The notes below the pieces were generated by a model. That model made no database searches. It was not told the DNA's origin and saw only the letters and a program-made list of their open reading frames with translations. This document shows, piece after piece, positions 7,785 to 15,802 of a DNA stretch of 54,373 nt. This DNA comes from RGIG1918 sp045536045 (GTDB lineage Bacteria > Cyanobacteriota > Vampirovibrionia > Gastranaerophilales > Gastranaerophilaceae). The number at the start of each line of letters is the position of its first letter. Position 1 is the stretch's first letter. A program made the position numbers and the translations under genes. Where the stretch lies: the NCBI GenBank assembly GCA_045536045.1, contig JAZSMU010000014.1, positions 1-54,373 of the forward strand, read 5' to 3'.

Positions 7785-8589
7785 AATATTCTTTCAAAAT
7801 AATTGCGTCGCCTTCAATATTAGGGCTTTCGCAAATAACTGCTCCTTTAACATTGAAATTTTTTAAAGCACGCAATAAGTCTTTATAATTCATATCAGAT
7901 TCTTCTAAAATTAAATGTTTTTTCTCCCCTTTTGAGGTGTATTCAATTCCTGCAATATGAGCATGAAAATTCTCTATTGCTCTTGAGCCTAGCTTGTTTC
8001 CAATAGTTTCTAAAATCATTGAAAATTCATCATAAGTGTTGTGAGAGCCACCATATCTAGCGTGCAAGTGAGAAAAATCTATACAAGGAAGAACATTATT
8101 AAACTTTGAAGATAGCTCAACAATTTCTTCAACATCTCCCCATTGGCTTGCTTTTCCAGTTGTTTCAGGGCGAATCCAAATTTTGTTTCCGTTTTCTTCT
8201 AAAACTTCAACAATTTTTTCGTGTGCTCTATAAATATTTTCAAAAGTTTTTTCTTTAGAGCTTCCTTGATAAAAGCCAGCATGGTAAACAATTGAATATC
8301 CACCTAGAGCATTTGTTACATTTGCTGTTTGCAAAATTCTATTTATTGAAGCTACAACTTTTTCTTCTTCTTTTGAATTTAAATTAACATAAAATGGTGC
8401 ATGAGCTGTAAAAACTAGGTCTTTTTTCTCTGCAATAAGCATATTTTGAATGTCATCAGACATTCTAACTCCATGCACAAATTCTAATTCCATTCCGTCT
8501 AATTTTAGTTCTCTTAAGGTGTTGCAAGCCTTTGCGTAATTTTTTGCAATAATTGGGATTCCAGCTGTTAGAAAATGTAATTTATCCAT
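7771..8589 (-). CDS. Endonuclease IV / xylose isomerase-like TIM-barrel protein
   Basis: The 272-residue product resembles the AP endonuclease family 2 barrel: an early ELEFVHG strand, VFTAHAPFYVNLNS with the first metal-ligand His, SIVYHAGFYQG, IRPETTGKASQWG with a ligand Glu, PCIDFSHLHARYGG, NFHAHIAGIEY and a late VICESPN. These match the His/Glu/Asp metal sites of Nfo, which nicks DNA at abasic sites. Identity to true Nfo looks low, so a related archaeal-type or sugar-isomerase-like function is possible. ATG at 8589 is favoured over a TTG at 8622 because it sits in an ATGGATAA overlap with the upstream gene. queA follows. Confidence 0.75.
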   Translation of the reverse strand: MDKLHFLTAGIPIIAKNYAKACNTLRELKLDGMELEFVHGVRMSDDIQNMLIAEKKDLVFTAHAPFYVNLNSKEEEKVVASINRILQTANVTNALGGYSIVYHAGFYQGSSKEKTFENIYRAHEKIVEVLEENGNKIWIRPETTGKASQWGDVEEIVELSSKFNNVLPCIDFSHLHARYGGSHNTYDEFSMILETIGNKLGSRAIENFHAHIAGIEYTSKGEKKHLILEESDMNYKDLLRALKNFNVKGAVICESPNIEGDAIILKEYYESL

Positions 8590-9517
8590 TTGTTGCAATT
8601 CTTTCCCCAATTTGTGGTCCAAATTTTTCTATAAATGTTTGAATATCAAAAATTCCCCAAGTTCCAACTTGGATAATTTCAGGAATTAAAAAACCACCAT
8701 TAAATGCAATTTCAACACTTCCTAGAGTTTTTGTAATTTCTCCTGGAATAAAATTATGCTCTTCAACTCTAGCTGAAGCTGTGATTAGCCTAATCATTAA
8801 GCCTCTATAAAACGCAACAATGTTGAAGAATGGGTTTGCAGCCCTAATTTGTCTTTCAACTGTTTGAATGTCGTCTTTGAAATCAATAAAAATATTTTGT
8901 GGTGTTTTTGGAGCTTTAACAAAATTGCCATAAGGCTGGCTTTTTGCCTCAATAAAATCGTTAATATGGTAATTTTTAAGAACATCAATTAAGCAATCTG
9001 CAATCATAAAATTGGTTCTGTTAAAAAGAGTTCCCATAGTTTCGTTATGCTCTAAAGGAATTGTTTTTTGCATAATAATATCACCAGTATCAAAGCCCTC
9101 ATCTGCAAAATGCAAAGTAATTCCTGTTATTGTTTCGCCATTTTTAATAATGTGATAATAAGGGTTTCCACCTCTATATTTTGGTAAAAGTGATGGGTGG
9201 CAATTTATATAGCCCTCTTGAGTTGTTTTAAGAAAATCTCTTGAAAGCTTAACATCATAAGAGCAAATAAGCCCAATATCTGCTCCTAAATCTGCAATTT
9301 TTGCAATAAATTCTGAGGCATTAATTGAATGTTCATATTCATAAATTGGAATATTTAAAGCATTTGCACAAGCAATTGCACTTTGATATGACGGTGCAAT
9401 TTTTTTAGGTGGAATGTAGCCAATTATGTTGAATCCTGCTGCTTTCAATTTAGAAAGCACAACATTAGACATATCAGGCATTCCAACCACTATAATTTTT
9501 TTTGTATTATTTAACAA
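8582..9517 (-). CDS. Formyltransferase-family protein (Fmt-like)
   Basis: The 311-residue product has a 10-formyltetrahydrofolate transferase fold: an N-terminal Rossmann-like strand (KIIVVGMPDMSNVVL), the catalytic NCHPSLLPKYRGGNP stretch with the Asn-x-His pair, and the second catalytic segment ITLHFADEGFDTGDII with its Asp. A C-terminal part (about 210-300) resembles the Fmt C domain (IRAANPFFNIVAFYRG). It may formylate Met-tRNA, but GGNPYYHII replaces the usual GAAPI after the RG motif, as seen in amino-sugar formyltransferases, so the substrate is open. Start is TTG with AGGAG 6 nt upstream. It lies between hisG and the barrel protein. Confidence 0.8.
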   Translation of the reverse strand: MLNNTKKIIVVGMPDMSNVVLSKLKAAGFNIIGYIPPKKIAPSYQSAIACANALNIPIYEYEHSINASEFIAKIADLGADIGLICSYDVKLSRDFLKTTQEGYINCHPSLLPKYRGGNPYYHIIKNGETITGITLHFADEGFDTGDIIMQKTIPLEHNETMGTLFNRTNFMIADCLIDVLKNYHINDFIEAKSQPYGNFVKAPKTPQNIFIDFKDDIQTVERQIRAANPFFNIVAFYRGLMIRLITASARVEEHNFIPGEITKTLGSVEIAFNGGFLIPEIIQVGTWGIFDIQTFIEKFGPQIGERIATNG

Positions 9518-9538
9518 AATTAACTCCTAAACTAAAAT

Positions 9539-10408
9539 TTATTTAACCATTTGGTCAACGCTTAAAATCAAAATGCCTTTTCCACCTAGTTTTTTAAGCT
9601 CATCAATGCTTTTGAAAACTTTGTCTTTATCAATTACAACATGAATTACAACATATTCACTGTCGCCATATAAATTAACCACAGTTGGCGAAGAAAGACC
9701 TGGAAGAATGTTTTTAACTTCGTCCAGCTTAGATTTTGGCACATGCGCCATTAAATATTTCTTTTCTTTAGCATCTATAACAGAATTTATTGCAAGTAAG
9801 AATGAATCTAAAAGACTTTTCTTATCTTCATTCAAATCTTTTCTTGAAATCATCACAGTTGAAGAGCTTAAAATTTTACCAATGATTTTTAGCCCATTTT
9901 GTTTAAGAGTTGTGCCAGTTGATGTTATATCAACAACAACATCAGATAAACCAAGACTTGGTGTAATTTCAACTGCACCTGAAATTTCAATTACATTAAC
10001 ATCTTTTCCTATGCTTTTGAAATATTTTTTAGTTGTGTTAGGAAAACTCGTTGCAACATTGAATGAATTTGGAAGTTCTTCAACAGATGTGTATTTTTCT
10101 TCGTTTTTAACAGCAACTACAAGGTCGCAAGCTCCAAAGCCAAAGTCTTTAACTATATCAAAATCAAGACCCTCTTCTTCAACAATGTCAAAACCTGTAA
10201 TTCCAATATCTGCAACATTTGCGTCTAAAAATTTTGGAATGTCTTGCGTGCGAACAAAAATAATTGAATAACGTCCGTCTTTTGTTGTTGTGCTAAGTTT
10301 TCTTTCATCTTTATAATCAAGATTTAAACCAGCTTTGTTTAATAAATCATAAATTTTTTCGCTTAATCTTCCTTTGTTAGGAATAGCTATTTTTAACATA
10401 TTTTCCAT
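9539..10408 (-). CDS. hisG: ATP phosphoribosyltransferase, long form
   Basis: HisG condenses ATP and PRPP, the first step of histidine synthesis. The 289-residue length and C-terminal extension (about 215-289, YLMAHVPKSKLDEVKNILPGLSSPTV) identify the long form with its own His-binding regulatory domain, which does not need HisZ. Landmarks are KIAIPNKGRLSE, DVANADIGITG-like DANVADIGITGFD, and DVVVDITSTGTTLKQNGL for PRPP. No other his genes are nearby. An extended -10 box (TGC-TATAAT) lies 6 nt before the ATG with no clear ribosome site, suggesting a leaderless mRNA; a second in-frame ATG three codons later is an alternative. Confidence 0.95.
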   Translation of the reverse strand: MENMLKIAIPNKGRLSEKIYDLLNKAGLNLDYKDERKLSTTTKDGRYSIIFVRTQDIPKFLDANVADIGITGFDIVEEEGLDFDIVKDFGFGACDLVVAVKNEEKYTSVEELPNSFNVATSFPNTTKKYFKSIGKDVNVIEISGAVEITPSLGLSDVVVDITSTGTTLKQNGLKIIGKILSSSTVMISRKDLNEDKKSLLDSFLLAINSVIDAKEKKYLMAHVPKSKLDEVKNILPGLSSPTVVNLYGDSEYVVIHVVIDKDKVFKSIDELKKLGGKGILILSVDQMVK

Positions 10409-10414
10409 AGGAAA

Positions 10415-10423
10415 ATTATAGCA
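10415..10423 (-). promoter_or_regulatory. Extended -10 promoter of hisG
   Basis: On the minus strand TGC-TATAAT is a perfect extended -10 box, with its last base 6 nt before the hisG ATG (10408). No convincing -35 is present at 17 bp, as is usual for extended -10 promoters. The spacing puts the transcript start at the ATG. Confidence 0.7.
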
Positions 10424-10430
10424 TAAAAAA

Positions 10431-10455
10431 TAAAAAACCCCATTTTATTGGGGTT
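10431..10455 (-). terminator. Rho-independent terminator after the 53-residue gene
   Basis: On the minus strand AACCCC and GGGGTT (10455-10450 and 10441-10436) form a stem with an 8-nt loop, followed by TTTTTTATTTTTT. It separates the small gene at 10529-10690 from the hisG promoter immediately downstream. Confidence 0.8.
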
Positions 10456-10528
10456 AAATTTAGCTAAAATTGCTATTACTCTTTTTTCTCCATTAACTCA
10501 CTCAAAGAATTATCTTTGATTATAATTA

Positions 10529-10690
10529 TTATCTTAGGCAAAGATTCATAACAGCTTTGTTGTTGCAAGAGATAATTTGCATTGAGCTCCAGAAATCTTC
10601 AGGTGATAAAGTAGATTTAGATTCAAGATTTACTGTAACTTTTGTTGCGTATAATTCTGCGATTTTTTTATCTACTGCGTCTTTTGCCAT
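10529..10690 (-). CDS. Small protein of unknown function (53 residues)
   Basis: I do not recognise this protein. It reads MAKDAVDKKIAELYATKVTV, then a Ser/Thr-rich middle, a WSSM motif and an end with three Cys (SCNN, NLCLR). GAGG lies 6 nt before the ATG (10700-10697), a promoter lies just upstream and a strong terminator follows, so it is a self-contained monocistronic unit, which is the main support for it being a gene. There is no signal peptide or membrane segment. Its promoter shares a 22-bp block with the promoter of the 75-residue gene at 30423. Confidence 0.7.
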   Translation of the reverse strand: MAKDAVDKKIAELYATKVTVNLESKSTLSPEDFWSSMQIISCNNKAVMNLCLR

Positions 10691-10704
10691 TTTTAACCTC
10701 AGTG

Positions 10705-10739
10705 CTTACATATATATAAAGTATATACTCAGACCTCAA
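10705..10739 (-). promoter_or_regulatory. Promoter of the 53-residue gene, with shared 22-bp block
   Basis: On the minus strand TTGAGG (10739-10734), a 17-bp spacer and TATATA form a plausible sigma-70 promoter. Bases 10726-10705, covering the spacer end, the -10 and the start region, are identical over 22 bp to 30381-30402 before another small gene. The upstream flank TTGA-TCTGAGT is also shared, with a 6-bp length difference in the spacer. Confidence 0.65.
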
Positions 10740-10915
10740 TTTCAATTTTATCTTTTTTTGTTACATTTCGTTACATTAAAAATATAATTTTGTTTTTTAA
10801 AAAAATATCCTTAAATTATATACTGCAAATGGTTTATTTCTCTCGGTTTTGCTAAAGACAACAAGGTTTATTCCGTTTCACGAATTGGATAAATATAATT
10901 AAATAGGAGATTTAT

Positions 10916-11629
10916 ATGGGCTTAGCAGCTTCTCAAGCAAGATATTTAGACTTAACAGCAAGAAAGTCTAACATAGAATTTCAAGGTCAAATGGTTAACC
11001 AACAAAGAACAGAATTAGCAAACGAATCTGCTGGAATTTTTGCAGAAATGTTAACAATTGACCCTCCAACTGCACCAACAATGGCTCAGTTTAAATCACC
11101 AGCATATAATTTTGATGGTGTTAACCCTTCTTCTACTAACAAATTTAAATTAATAAGTTGGGGGGATGCTACATCTTCTGGTGTTTATGATGTGAAAATT
11201 AGATATAACACAGGAAGAGGAACAACCGATGAGCCTGATTATGTAACAGTTGACGGTGTAGCTGATTTGGTTTTTAACGAAGGCAAAATCAAATCTATCA
11301 AAGCAATAAGTTTAGATATGGACGCAACATCACCAGAATACGCAGATATCGGTATTGGCGTTGACCATACAACATCTGTTTCAAGTTATACAAATGAAGA
11401 AGAATATGACGAAGCAGTTCAAAATTATAACTATGAAAATGCACAATATCAAAAGAAAATGAGCGAATTGCAAGCAAGAACTCAAAAAATTCAAGTTCAA
11501 GACAGAACTCTAGAATTGCAACTTCGCCAATTAGATACGGAGCAAGAAGCTCTTCAAACAGAGTTGGAATCTGTTAAAAAAGTTATTGAAAGTAGTATTG
11601 ACCAAATATTTAAAACATTCCAAAGCTAG
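10916..11629 (+). CDS. Coiled-coil protein with MGLAASQAR N-terminus, unknown function
   Basis: The 237-residue protein begins MGLAASQARYLDLTARKSNI, a helical opening I associate with repeated hypothetical families in Melainabacteria, though I cannot verify that here. Residues 75-135 look like a beta-rich domain (FKLISWG...YDVKIRYNTG...VADLVFNEGKIKSIK). Residues about 163-232 form a long heptad-like helix (KIQVQDRTLELQLRQLDTEQ). The layout of N- and C-terminal helices around a beta insert recalls flagellar rod/hook-type axial proteins, but no signature motif proves it. AGGAGA precedes the ATG. It is 9 bp upstream of the Gly-rich gene and clearly co-transcribed. Confidence 0.8.
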   Translation: MGLAASQARYLDLTARKSNIEFQGQMVNQQRTELANESAGIFAEMLTIDPPTAPTMAQFKSPAYNFDGVNPSSTNKFKLISWGDATSSGVYDVKIRYNTGRGTTDEPDYVTVDGVADLVFNEGKIKSIKAISLDMDATSPEYADIGIGVDHTTSVSSYTNEEEYDEAVQNYNYENAQYQKKMSELQARTQKIQVQDRTLELQLRQLDTEQEALQTELESVKKVIESSIDQIFKTFQS

Positions 11630-11638
11630 GAGTAATTT

Positions 11639-12520
11639 ATGTCTTATAGATATGACCATGCACTTACAATCGCAAATAAATGGGGTTCTGCAAGCTCTGC
11701 AGCAAAGGCTGAGCTATATGAAACTTATGATAGACTTCGTGATTTGACAACATCAAGTGGATATTCTTCATCTGGTTCTGGATTTGGAACAGCAGGTAAT
11801 TTTTTATGGCAATTAGCTACAATTTTTGCTCCAAACCAATTTATGTCAACTTATGGTGGCTCAAGTGCAATTAATATTCCAGGTACTTCATATTGGACAC
11901 CTTTCACAGGCTCAACAAGTAGTTTGCAAGGCTCAACAAGTGCTTTTGGAATTGGTGGGCTAGGTTCATATTCAGGCTTCCCATCTGGTGCTGCTTCAAT
12001 TTTAATGGGTTTAGGCTCAGTTGGCACTGCAACAGGTGGTGCTAGTGCTTTAGCTTCTGGTTATTCATCTTCTTATGTTCCAGCTTATTCAACAACAATG
12101 TTAGATGGAACAATGACAGGTGCTGCAGTTAGTGCTGCAGGAATTACAGGTCTTAATGCAGCTTCTTATGTTGTTGGTGGAACATCTGGTTTCGGTATTG
12201 GACAAAATGTTGTTATGCCTTTAGCTGGTGTTGTTTCAGGTTTTGGTGGTGTGCTTCGTAGCTTATCTCCATACTTAGGTGAATATGGGCTTGGAAGTTT
12301 AGTTTTAGGTAACTTGCTTCAAGGAACAGGAAGTGCTGCCACTGCTGCTTATAGAAATGTAACAGGTCAAGTTTTAACAAACGCTGATACAATTTTATCT
12401 AACAAAGTTCGTAACATTGAAACAGTAGTCAAAATGCTTGATACTCAATCAGATATTGTTAGAAAATCATTGAAAAATAGCATTGAGGGCGATTCTAAAT
12501 TGGTTGATGAAATTTCTTAA
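11639..12520 (+). CDS. Gly/Ser/Ala-rich protein of unknown function
   Basis: The 293-residue product has a charged helical head (1-40, with ANKWGSASSAAKAELYETYDRLRDL), a very Gly/Ser/Ala/Thr-rich body over about 41-245 with few charges and motifs such as GIGGLGSYSGFPSGAASILMG, and a helical charged tail (about 246-293, NADTILSNKVRNIETVVKMLD). It has no signal peptide. The body could be a glycine-zipper or fibrous assembly segment; the short aliphatic runs do not look like ordinary membrane spans. It follows the coiled-coil gene by 9 bp behind AGGAG, so the pair probably acts together. No function can be assigned. Confidence 0.8.
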   Translation: MSYRYDHALTIANKWGSASSAAKAELYETYDRLRDLTTSSGYSSSGSGFGTAGNFLWQLATIFAPNQFMSTYGGSSAINIPGTSYWTPFTGSTSSLQGSTSAFGIGGLGSYSGFPSGAASILMGLGSVGTATGGASALASGYSSSYVPAYSTTMLDGTMTGAAVSAAGITGLNAASYVVGGTSGFGIGQNVVMPLAGVVSGFGGVLRSLSPYLGEYGLGSLVLGNLLQGTGSAATAAYRNVTGQVLTNADTILSNKVRNIETVVKMLDTQSDIVRKSLKNSIEGDSKLVDEIS

Positions 12521-12549
12521 TTGACCATTATTCAATTTGGCTTTATTAT
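12521..12549 (+). promoter_or_regulatory. Strong promoter giving a leaderless mRNA for the 62-residue gene
   Basis: TTGACC (12521-12526), a 17-bp spacer and TATTAT (12544-12549) make a near-consensus sigma-70 promoter that begins right after the stop of the Gly-rich gene. The -10 ends 6 nt before the ATG at 12556, and no ribosome site lies between them. Confidence 0.7.
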
Positions 12550-12555
12550 TAAACT

Positions 12556-12744
12556 ATGAGATATGATAGTTTCATTAGTAATGACTTTTTTACCTCAAAA
12601 GAGTTTGAAAAACTCTTAGCTGATGCTAAAGAGAGGCAAGTTGAGCTTGCTAAAGAGAGAATTGATGATTTTTATTTTTCTCAAAATTCATTAAGGAAAA
12701 TAAAAACTAGAAAAAAAGAATTGAAAAGCAAATATTTTGCTTAA
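12556..12744 (+). CDS. Small charged helical protein (62 residues), unknown
   Basis: The product is almost wholly polar and helical: SNDFFTSKEFEKLLADAKER, then a Lys/Arg-rich end (KIKTRKKELKSKYFA). It has no Cys, no membrane span and no signal. It has its own strong promoter and probably starts at the 5' end of its mRNA. The next gene (DUF2344) begins 14 bp after its stop without its own clear promoter, so this small gene may lead the transcript that carries the DUF2344 and RNase E/G genes. The function is not known to me. Confidence 0.65.
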   Translation: MRYDSFISNDFFTSKEFEKLLADAKERQVELAKERIDDFYFSQNSLRKIKTRKKELKSKYFA

Positions 12745-12758
12745 AAACAAAGATTTAA

Positions 12759-13442
12759 ATGCAAGAATTAAACAAAAGATACAGAATTAAAGTTACAAAA
12801 TTAAACGAATTAAGATATTTATCACATCTGGATTGGCAAAGTTTAATCATTAAAACTTTTAGAAGAATGGGGCTAAAGCTTGCTATGTCTCAAGGTTTTA
12901 ACCCAACTCCTAGAATATCTTTATCTCCAGCTTTACCAATATTTATTGAATCAGAGTGTGAGCTTATTTATTTTGAAACAGTTGAAGCAATTCCGGATAA
13001 TTTCAAAGAATTATTTGAAAAAAACATTTCTGATAATGTAAAATTGGTTGATTTAATCCAGTTAAAAAGCGAAATTAAAAGACCAGAGCCTATGGAAACT
13101 CTTATTGCGTGGGCTCAATATAGAGCAATACCAACAAAAATTGAAAATACTCTTCCAAATTTTGATGAAATCTTGTATAATACAGAAAAATGTTTATCTA
13201 AAGATGACTTGTTCATTACAAAGATAAATAAGAAAAGAATTGAAAAAACAATTAATTACAGAAAATCGCTTCATTCAATTAAATTTGAAAATGGCGTGCT
13301 AGAATTTACTCTAAAAACAGGGCAAGACGAGAACTTGCCAGCGTTTCGTGCAGATGAATTTTTGAGTGCTGTGTATGGAAGCGACACGCAATTTGATGTT
13401 AAAAGAATAAAGTTTTTGGATAGAAACTTTATGGAAATATAG
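12759..13442 (+). CDS. TIGR03936/DUF2344 radical-SAM-linked protein
   Basis: The 227-residue product shows the family pattern: YRIKVTKLNELRYLSHLDW near the start, then GLKLAMSQGFNPTPRISLSPALPIFIESECEL, and an end matching the VKRIKFL region. In many bacteria this protein is encoded after, or fused to, a B12-binding-domain radical SAM protein (TIGR03960) and just before RNase E/G. Here the RNase E/G neighbour is kept, but the radical SAM partner is absent from the window. Its biochemical role is unsettled. Confidence 0.88.
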   Translation: MQELNKRYRIKVTKLNELRYLSHLDWQSLIIKTFRRMGLKLAMSQGFNPTPRISLSPALPIFIESECELIYFETVEAIPDNFKELFEKNISDNVKLVDLIQLKSEIKRPEPMETLIAWAQYRAIPTKIENTLPNFDEILYNTEKCLSKDDLFITKINKKRIEKTINYRKSLHSIKFENGVLEFTLKTGQDENLPAFRADEFLSAVYGSDTQFDVKRIKFLDRNFMEI

Positions 13443-13488
13443 TATTCAAACTAACAGTTTGAAGTAAGAAAGTTTAGAAGGATTTGAA

Positions 13489-15276
13489 ATGAAAAAAATA
13501 GTTATTTCTGAAAAAGACAACATTGGTGCCGTTGTTGAGAATGGCAAAGTTAATGAATTTTTTGTTCACAAAGGTGATGTTTTATTAGGTGATGTTTATT
13601 TATCAAAAGTTGATAATATCCTGCCATCAATTGAAGCAGCTTTTGTTGATGTTGGGCTTGATAAAATGGGCTTTATTCACACAGATGACATTATGGGGAA
13701 AGGTCCTTTAAAAGAAAAAGTTAAGCCAAAACAAAAATTAATTGTTCAAGTTATTAAAGAGCCTGTTGGGCACAAAGGTCCTAGAATGACAACAGCTTTA
13801 AGCTTGCCTGGTAGATTCTTAGTTTTATTGCCTGATGAAAAAGGCGTTAATGTTTCAAGAAAAATTACTTCTCAAAAAGAGAGAGCAAGACTAAAATCAA
13901 TTGTTAGCTTGCTAAAGCCTGTTGGTGTTGGAATTATTGTTAGAACAGAAGCTGAAGGGCAAACTGAAGCTGAAATTCAAGAAGATATTGAAATGCTATT
14001 AGAAAAATGGAATTCAATAGTAAATGCTGCAGATACTGCAAACCCACCAACATTATTATATAGAGACCAAGATTTGCTATATAGAACAATCAGAGAAGCT
14101 TGCGATAGTGATGTTGAAGAAATTGTTGTAGATACTCCATTTGCACTTCATAGAACAGTTCAACTTTTAAACCATTGGAATATGCAAGTTAAAGTTACTC
14201 TACACAAAGACACAGAGCCACTTTTAGCACAAACGGGAGTTATCAAAGAGCTTCAAGGTGCATTAAATAAAAAAGTTAATTTGCCATGTGGTGGATATTT
14301 ATTTATTGAACCAACAGAAGCACTAACTGTTATTGATGTTAATAGTGGAAAATTTGTGTCTTCAGCTTCTCAAGCAGAAACAATTTTAAAAACAAACCTT
14401 GAAGCAGCAGACGAAATTGCTCGCCAGTTAAAATTAAGAAATATTGGTGGAATTGTTATTGTTGATTTTATTGATATGACATCTCGTGTTGATAAATTGA
14501 AAGTTTTAGAACATTTTGAGCTTGCACTAGCTAATGACAAAGCAAAACCTCAAATTGGTCAATTATCTGATTTGGGTCTTGTTGAATTAACACGCCATAG
14601 ACAAGGTCAAAGTTTAGCCGAAGTGTTCACTAAAAAATGTGATAAATGTCAAGGAAGTGGCTACACTCTTGAAGAATTGAAGTTGGCAAATACAAATACT
14701 CAAGGCGAATTAAAAGCTAAAATGAATAAAATTAAAGGTCCTTTTAGCCAACAAAATAATCAAAATAATAATCAAAACAAAAACAAATTTAATAAATTCC
14801 AAAAAAATAATCAAAACAAAAACAACCAAAAGGCTGATGAAAATGAACTTTTAATTGAAGAAATTAAAGCAGAAATTCAAGAGCAAACTCAAGTGGTTGA
14901 AGAAATTACACCTCCTGTTGAAGAAGTTAAACAAGAAGAAACCAAAAAAGATAGTAAAAATCGTAAAAATAAAAAATTCAACAATAAAAAACAAGCTCAA
15001 AAGCAAGAAGAAAAACTTGAGGTAGAAGAGCCTAAGGTTGAGGAAAAAGAACCACAAGTTGAAGAAAAAGTTGAAGTTAAAGAAGAAAAGCCTGCTAAAA
15101 AACCAGCAAGAAAAATTAAAAAAGCTGAAAAAGCAGAAGATTTAACATCTGATTTTAATAACATTGCGAAGGATTTGGTTGAAAGCAAAGAAGATAAAAA
15201 ACCTGCTAAAAAACCAGCGAAAAAAACTTCACGCACAGTCAAAAAATCTGCTAAAATAAAAAAAGAAGAAAAGTAA
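13489..15276 (+). CDS. rng: Ribonuclease E/G family protein with long charged C-terminal tail
   Basis: This endoribonuclease processes rRNA and decays mRNA. The 595-residue protein has an S1 RNA-binding domain (about 35-120, GDVYLSKVDNILPSIEAAFVDVG), the catalytic region with two metal Asp in LTVIDVNSGKF and IVIVDFIDM, and the zinc-link pair KKCDKCQGSGY. After about residue 400 it becomes a low-complexity tail: an Asn/Lys stretch, Glu/Val repeats and two KPAKKPA-type blocks near the end. Such tails in RNase E proteins scaffold RNA and partner enzymes. It has RNase G-like core length with an RNase E-like tail, so the symbol could equally be rne. AAGGA precedes the ATG. Confidence 0.93.
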   Translation: MKKIVISEKDNIGAVVENGKVNEFFVHKGDVLLGDVYLSKVDNILPSIEAAFVDVGLDKMGFIHTDDIMGKGPLKEKVKPKQKLIVQVIKEPVGHKGPRMTTALSLPGRFLVLLPDEKGVNVSRKITSQKERARLKSIVSLLKPVGVGIIVRTEAEGQTEAEIQEDIEMLLEKWNSIVNAADTANPPTLLYRDQDLLYRTIREACDSDVEEIVVDTPFALHRTVQLLNHWNMQVKVTLHKDTEPLLAQTGVIKELQGALNKKVNLPCGGYLFIEPTEALTVIDVNSGKFVSSASQAETILKTNLEAADEIARQLKLRNIGGIVIVDFIDMTSRVDKLKVLEHFELALANDKAKPQIGQLSDLGLVELTRHRQGQSLAEVFTKKCDKCQGSGYTLEELKLANTNTQGELKAKMNKIKGPFSQQNNQNNNQNKNKFNKFQKNNQNKNNQKADENELLIEEIKAEIQEQTQVVEEITPPVEEVKQEETKKDSKNRKNKKFNNKKQAQKQEEKLEVEEPKVEEKEPQVEEKVEVKEEKPAKKPARKIKKAEKAEDLTSDFNNIAKDLVESKEDKKPAKKPAKKTSRTVKKSAKIKKEEK

Positions 15277-15286
15277 GGAAAAAACC

Positions 15287-15802
15287 GTGAGTAGAATATT
15301 TACATTAATATTGTCAGCATTTTTGCTATTAGGGGCAAACACAATTTGTTGCAGTGCTTTTCCTCTTCAAGACAAAATTGAAGAAACGCAAGTTGAAGAA
15401 GTTTCTAAAAATAATATTCAAGATATTATTTATGACGAAGAATCTAAAAGACAATTAATTGAAGAGATGAACGAGTCTGTTACTACAAGACCTAGAGTTC
15501 ATAGCATTGACGAAAGTGTTGCAAAATCTCCATACCAAAGAACAAACACTGATTTTAATGCTGTTCCAAAGCTTCATGGCGAATTTTTTGATGTGATATT
15601 CAGATTTATAAAAGTTATGATAGCAGTTGCAGTTGCTTCAGTTGTAATTTATTTTCTACTTCTTCTAGTTAGAAAATTTTATGGCGAAAAATTGCAAGAA
15701 AAATATTTTAATGAAGATGAAAACCTTGATTTAAGAACACCAAAAAATGATACAACTGCTCTTCGTAGTTTTCTTAATCAAACAAAAAATCGTCAGGATT
15801 AG
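15287..15802 (+). CDS. Exported or membrane-anchored protein of unknown function
   Basis: The 171-residue product starts GTG behind AAGGA, 10 bp after the RNase E/G stop. Residues 1-25 form a signal peptide or anchor (SRIFTLILSAFLLLGANTICC). An acidic, Glu/Asp/Ser-rich stretch follows (about 26-100), then a strong membrane segment at about 106-129 (VMIAVAVASVVIYFLLLLV) and a charged, cytosolic-looking tail. I do not recognise the family. Co-transcription with RNase E/G might mean membrane association of the RNA-decay machinery, but that is speculative. Its 3' end overlaps the convergent Cys-rich gene by 29 bp. Confidence 0.7.
   Translation: MSRIFTLILSAFLLLGANTICCSAFPLQDKIEETQVEEVSKNNIQDIIYDEESKRQLIEEMNESVTTRPRVHSIDESVAKSPYQRTNTDFNAVPKLHGEFFDVIFRFIKVMIAVAVASVVIYFLLLLVRKFYGEKLQEKYFNEDENLDLRTPKNDTTALRSFLNQTKNRQD

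Noticed and set aside
10557..10787. Plus-strand 76-codon open frame
   Set aside because: It lies antisense to the 53-residue gene, which has its own promoter, ribosome site and terminator; the plus frame has no supporting signals.
12021..12360. Gly/Ala/Ser codon runs in the 11639 gene as a DNA tandem repeat
   Set aside because: The bias is in amino acids; no repeated DNA unit of fixed length could be aligned.
14740..14840. AAT/CAA-rich stretch in the RNase E/G gene as a CRISPR or tandem repeat array
   Set aside because: It is an Asn/Gln/Lys low-complexity coding stretch in frame, without regular repeat-spacer structure.
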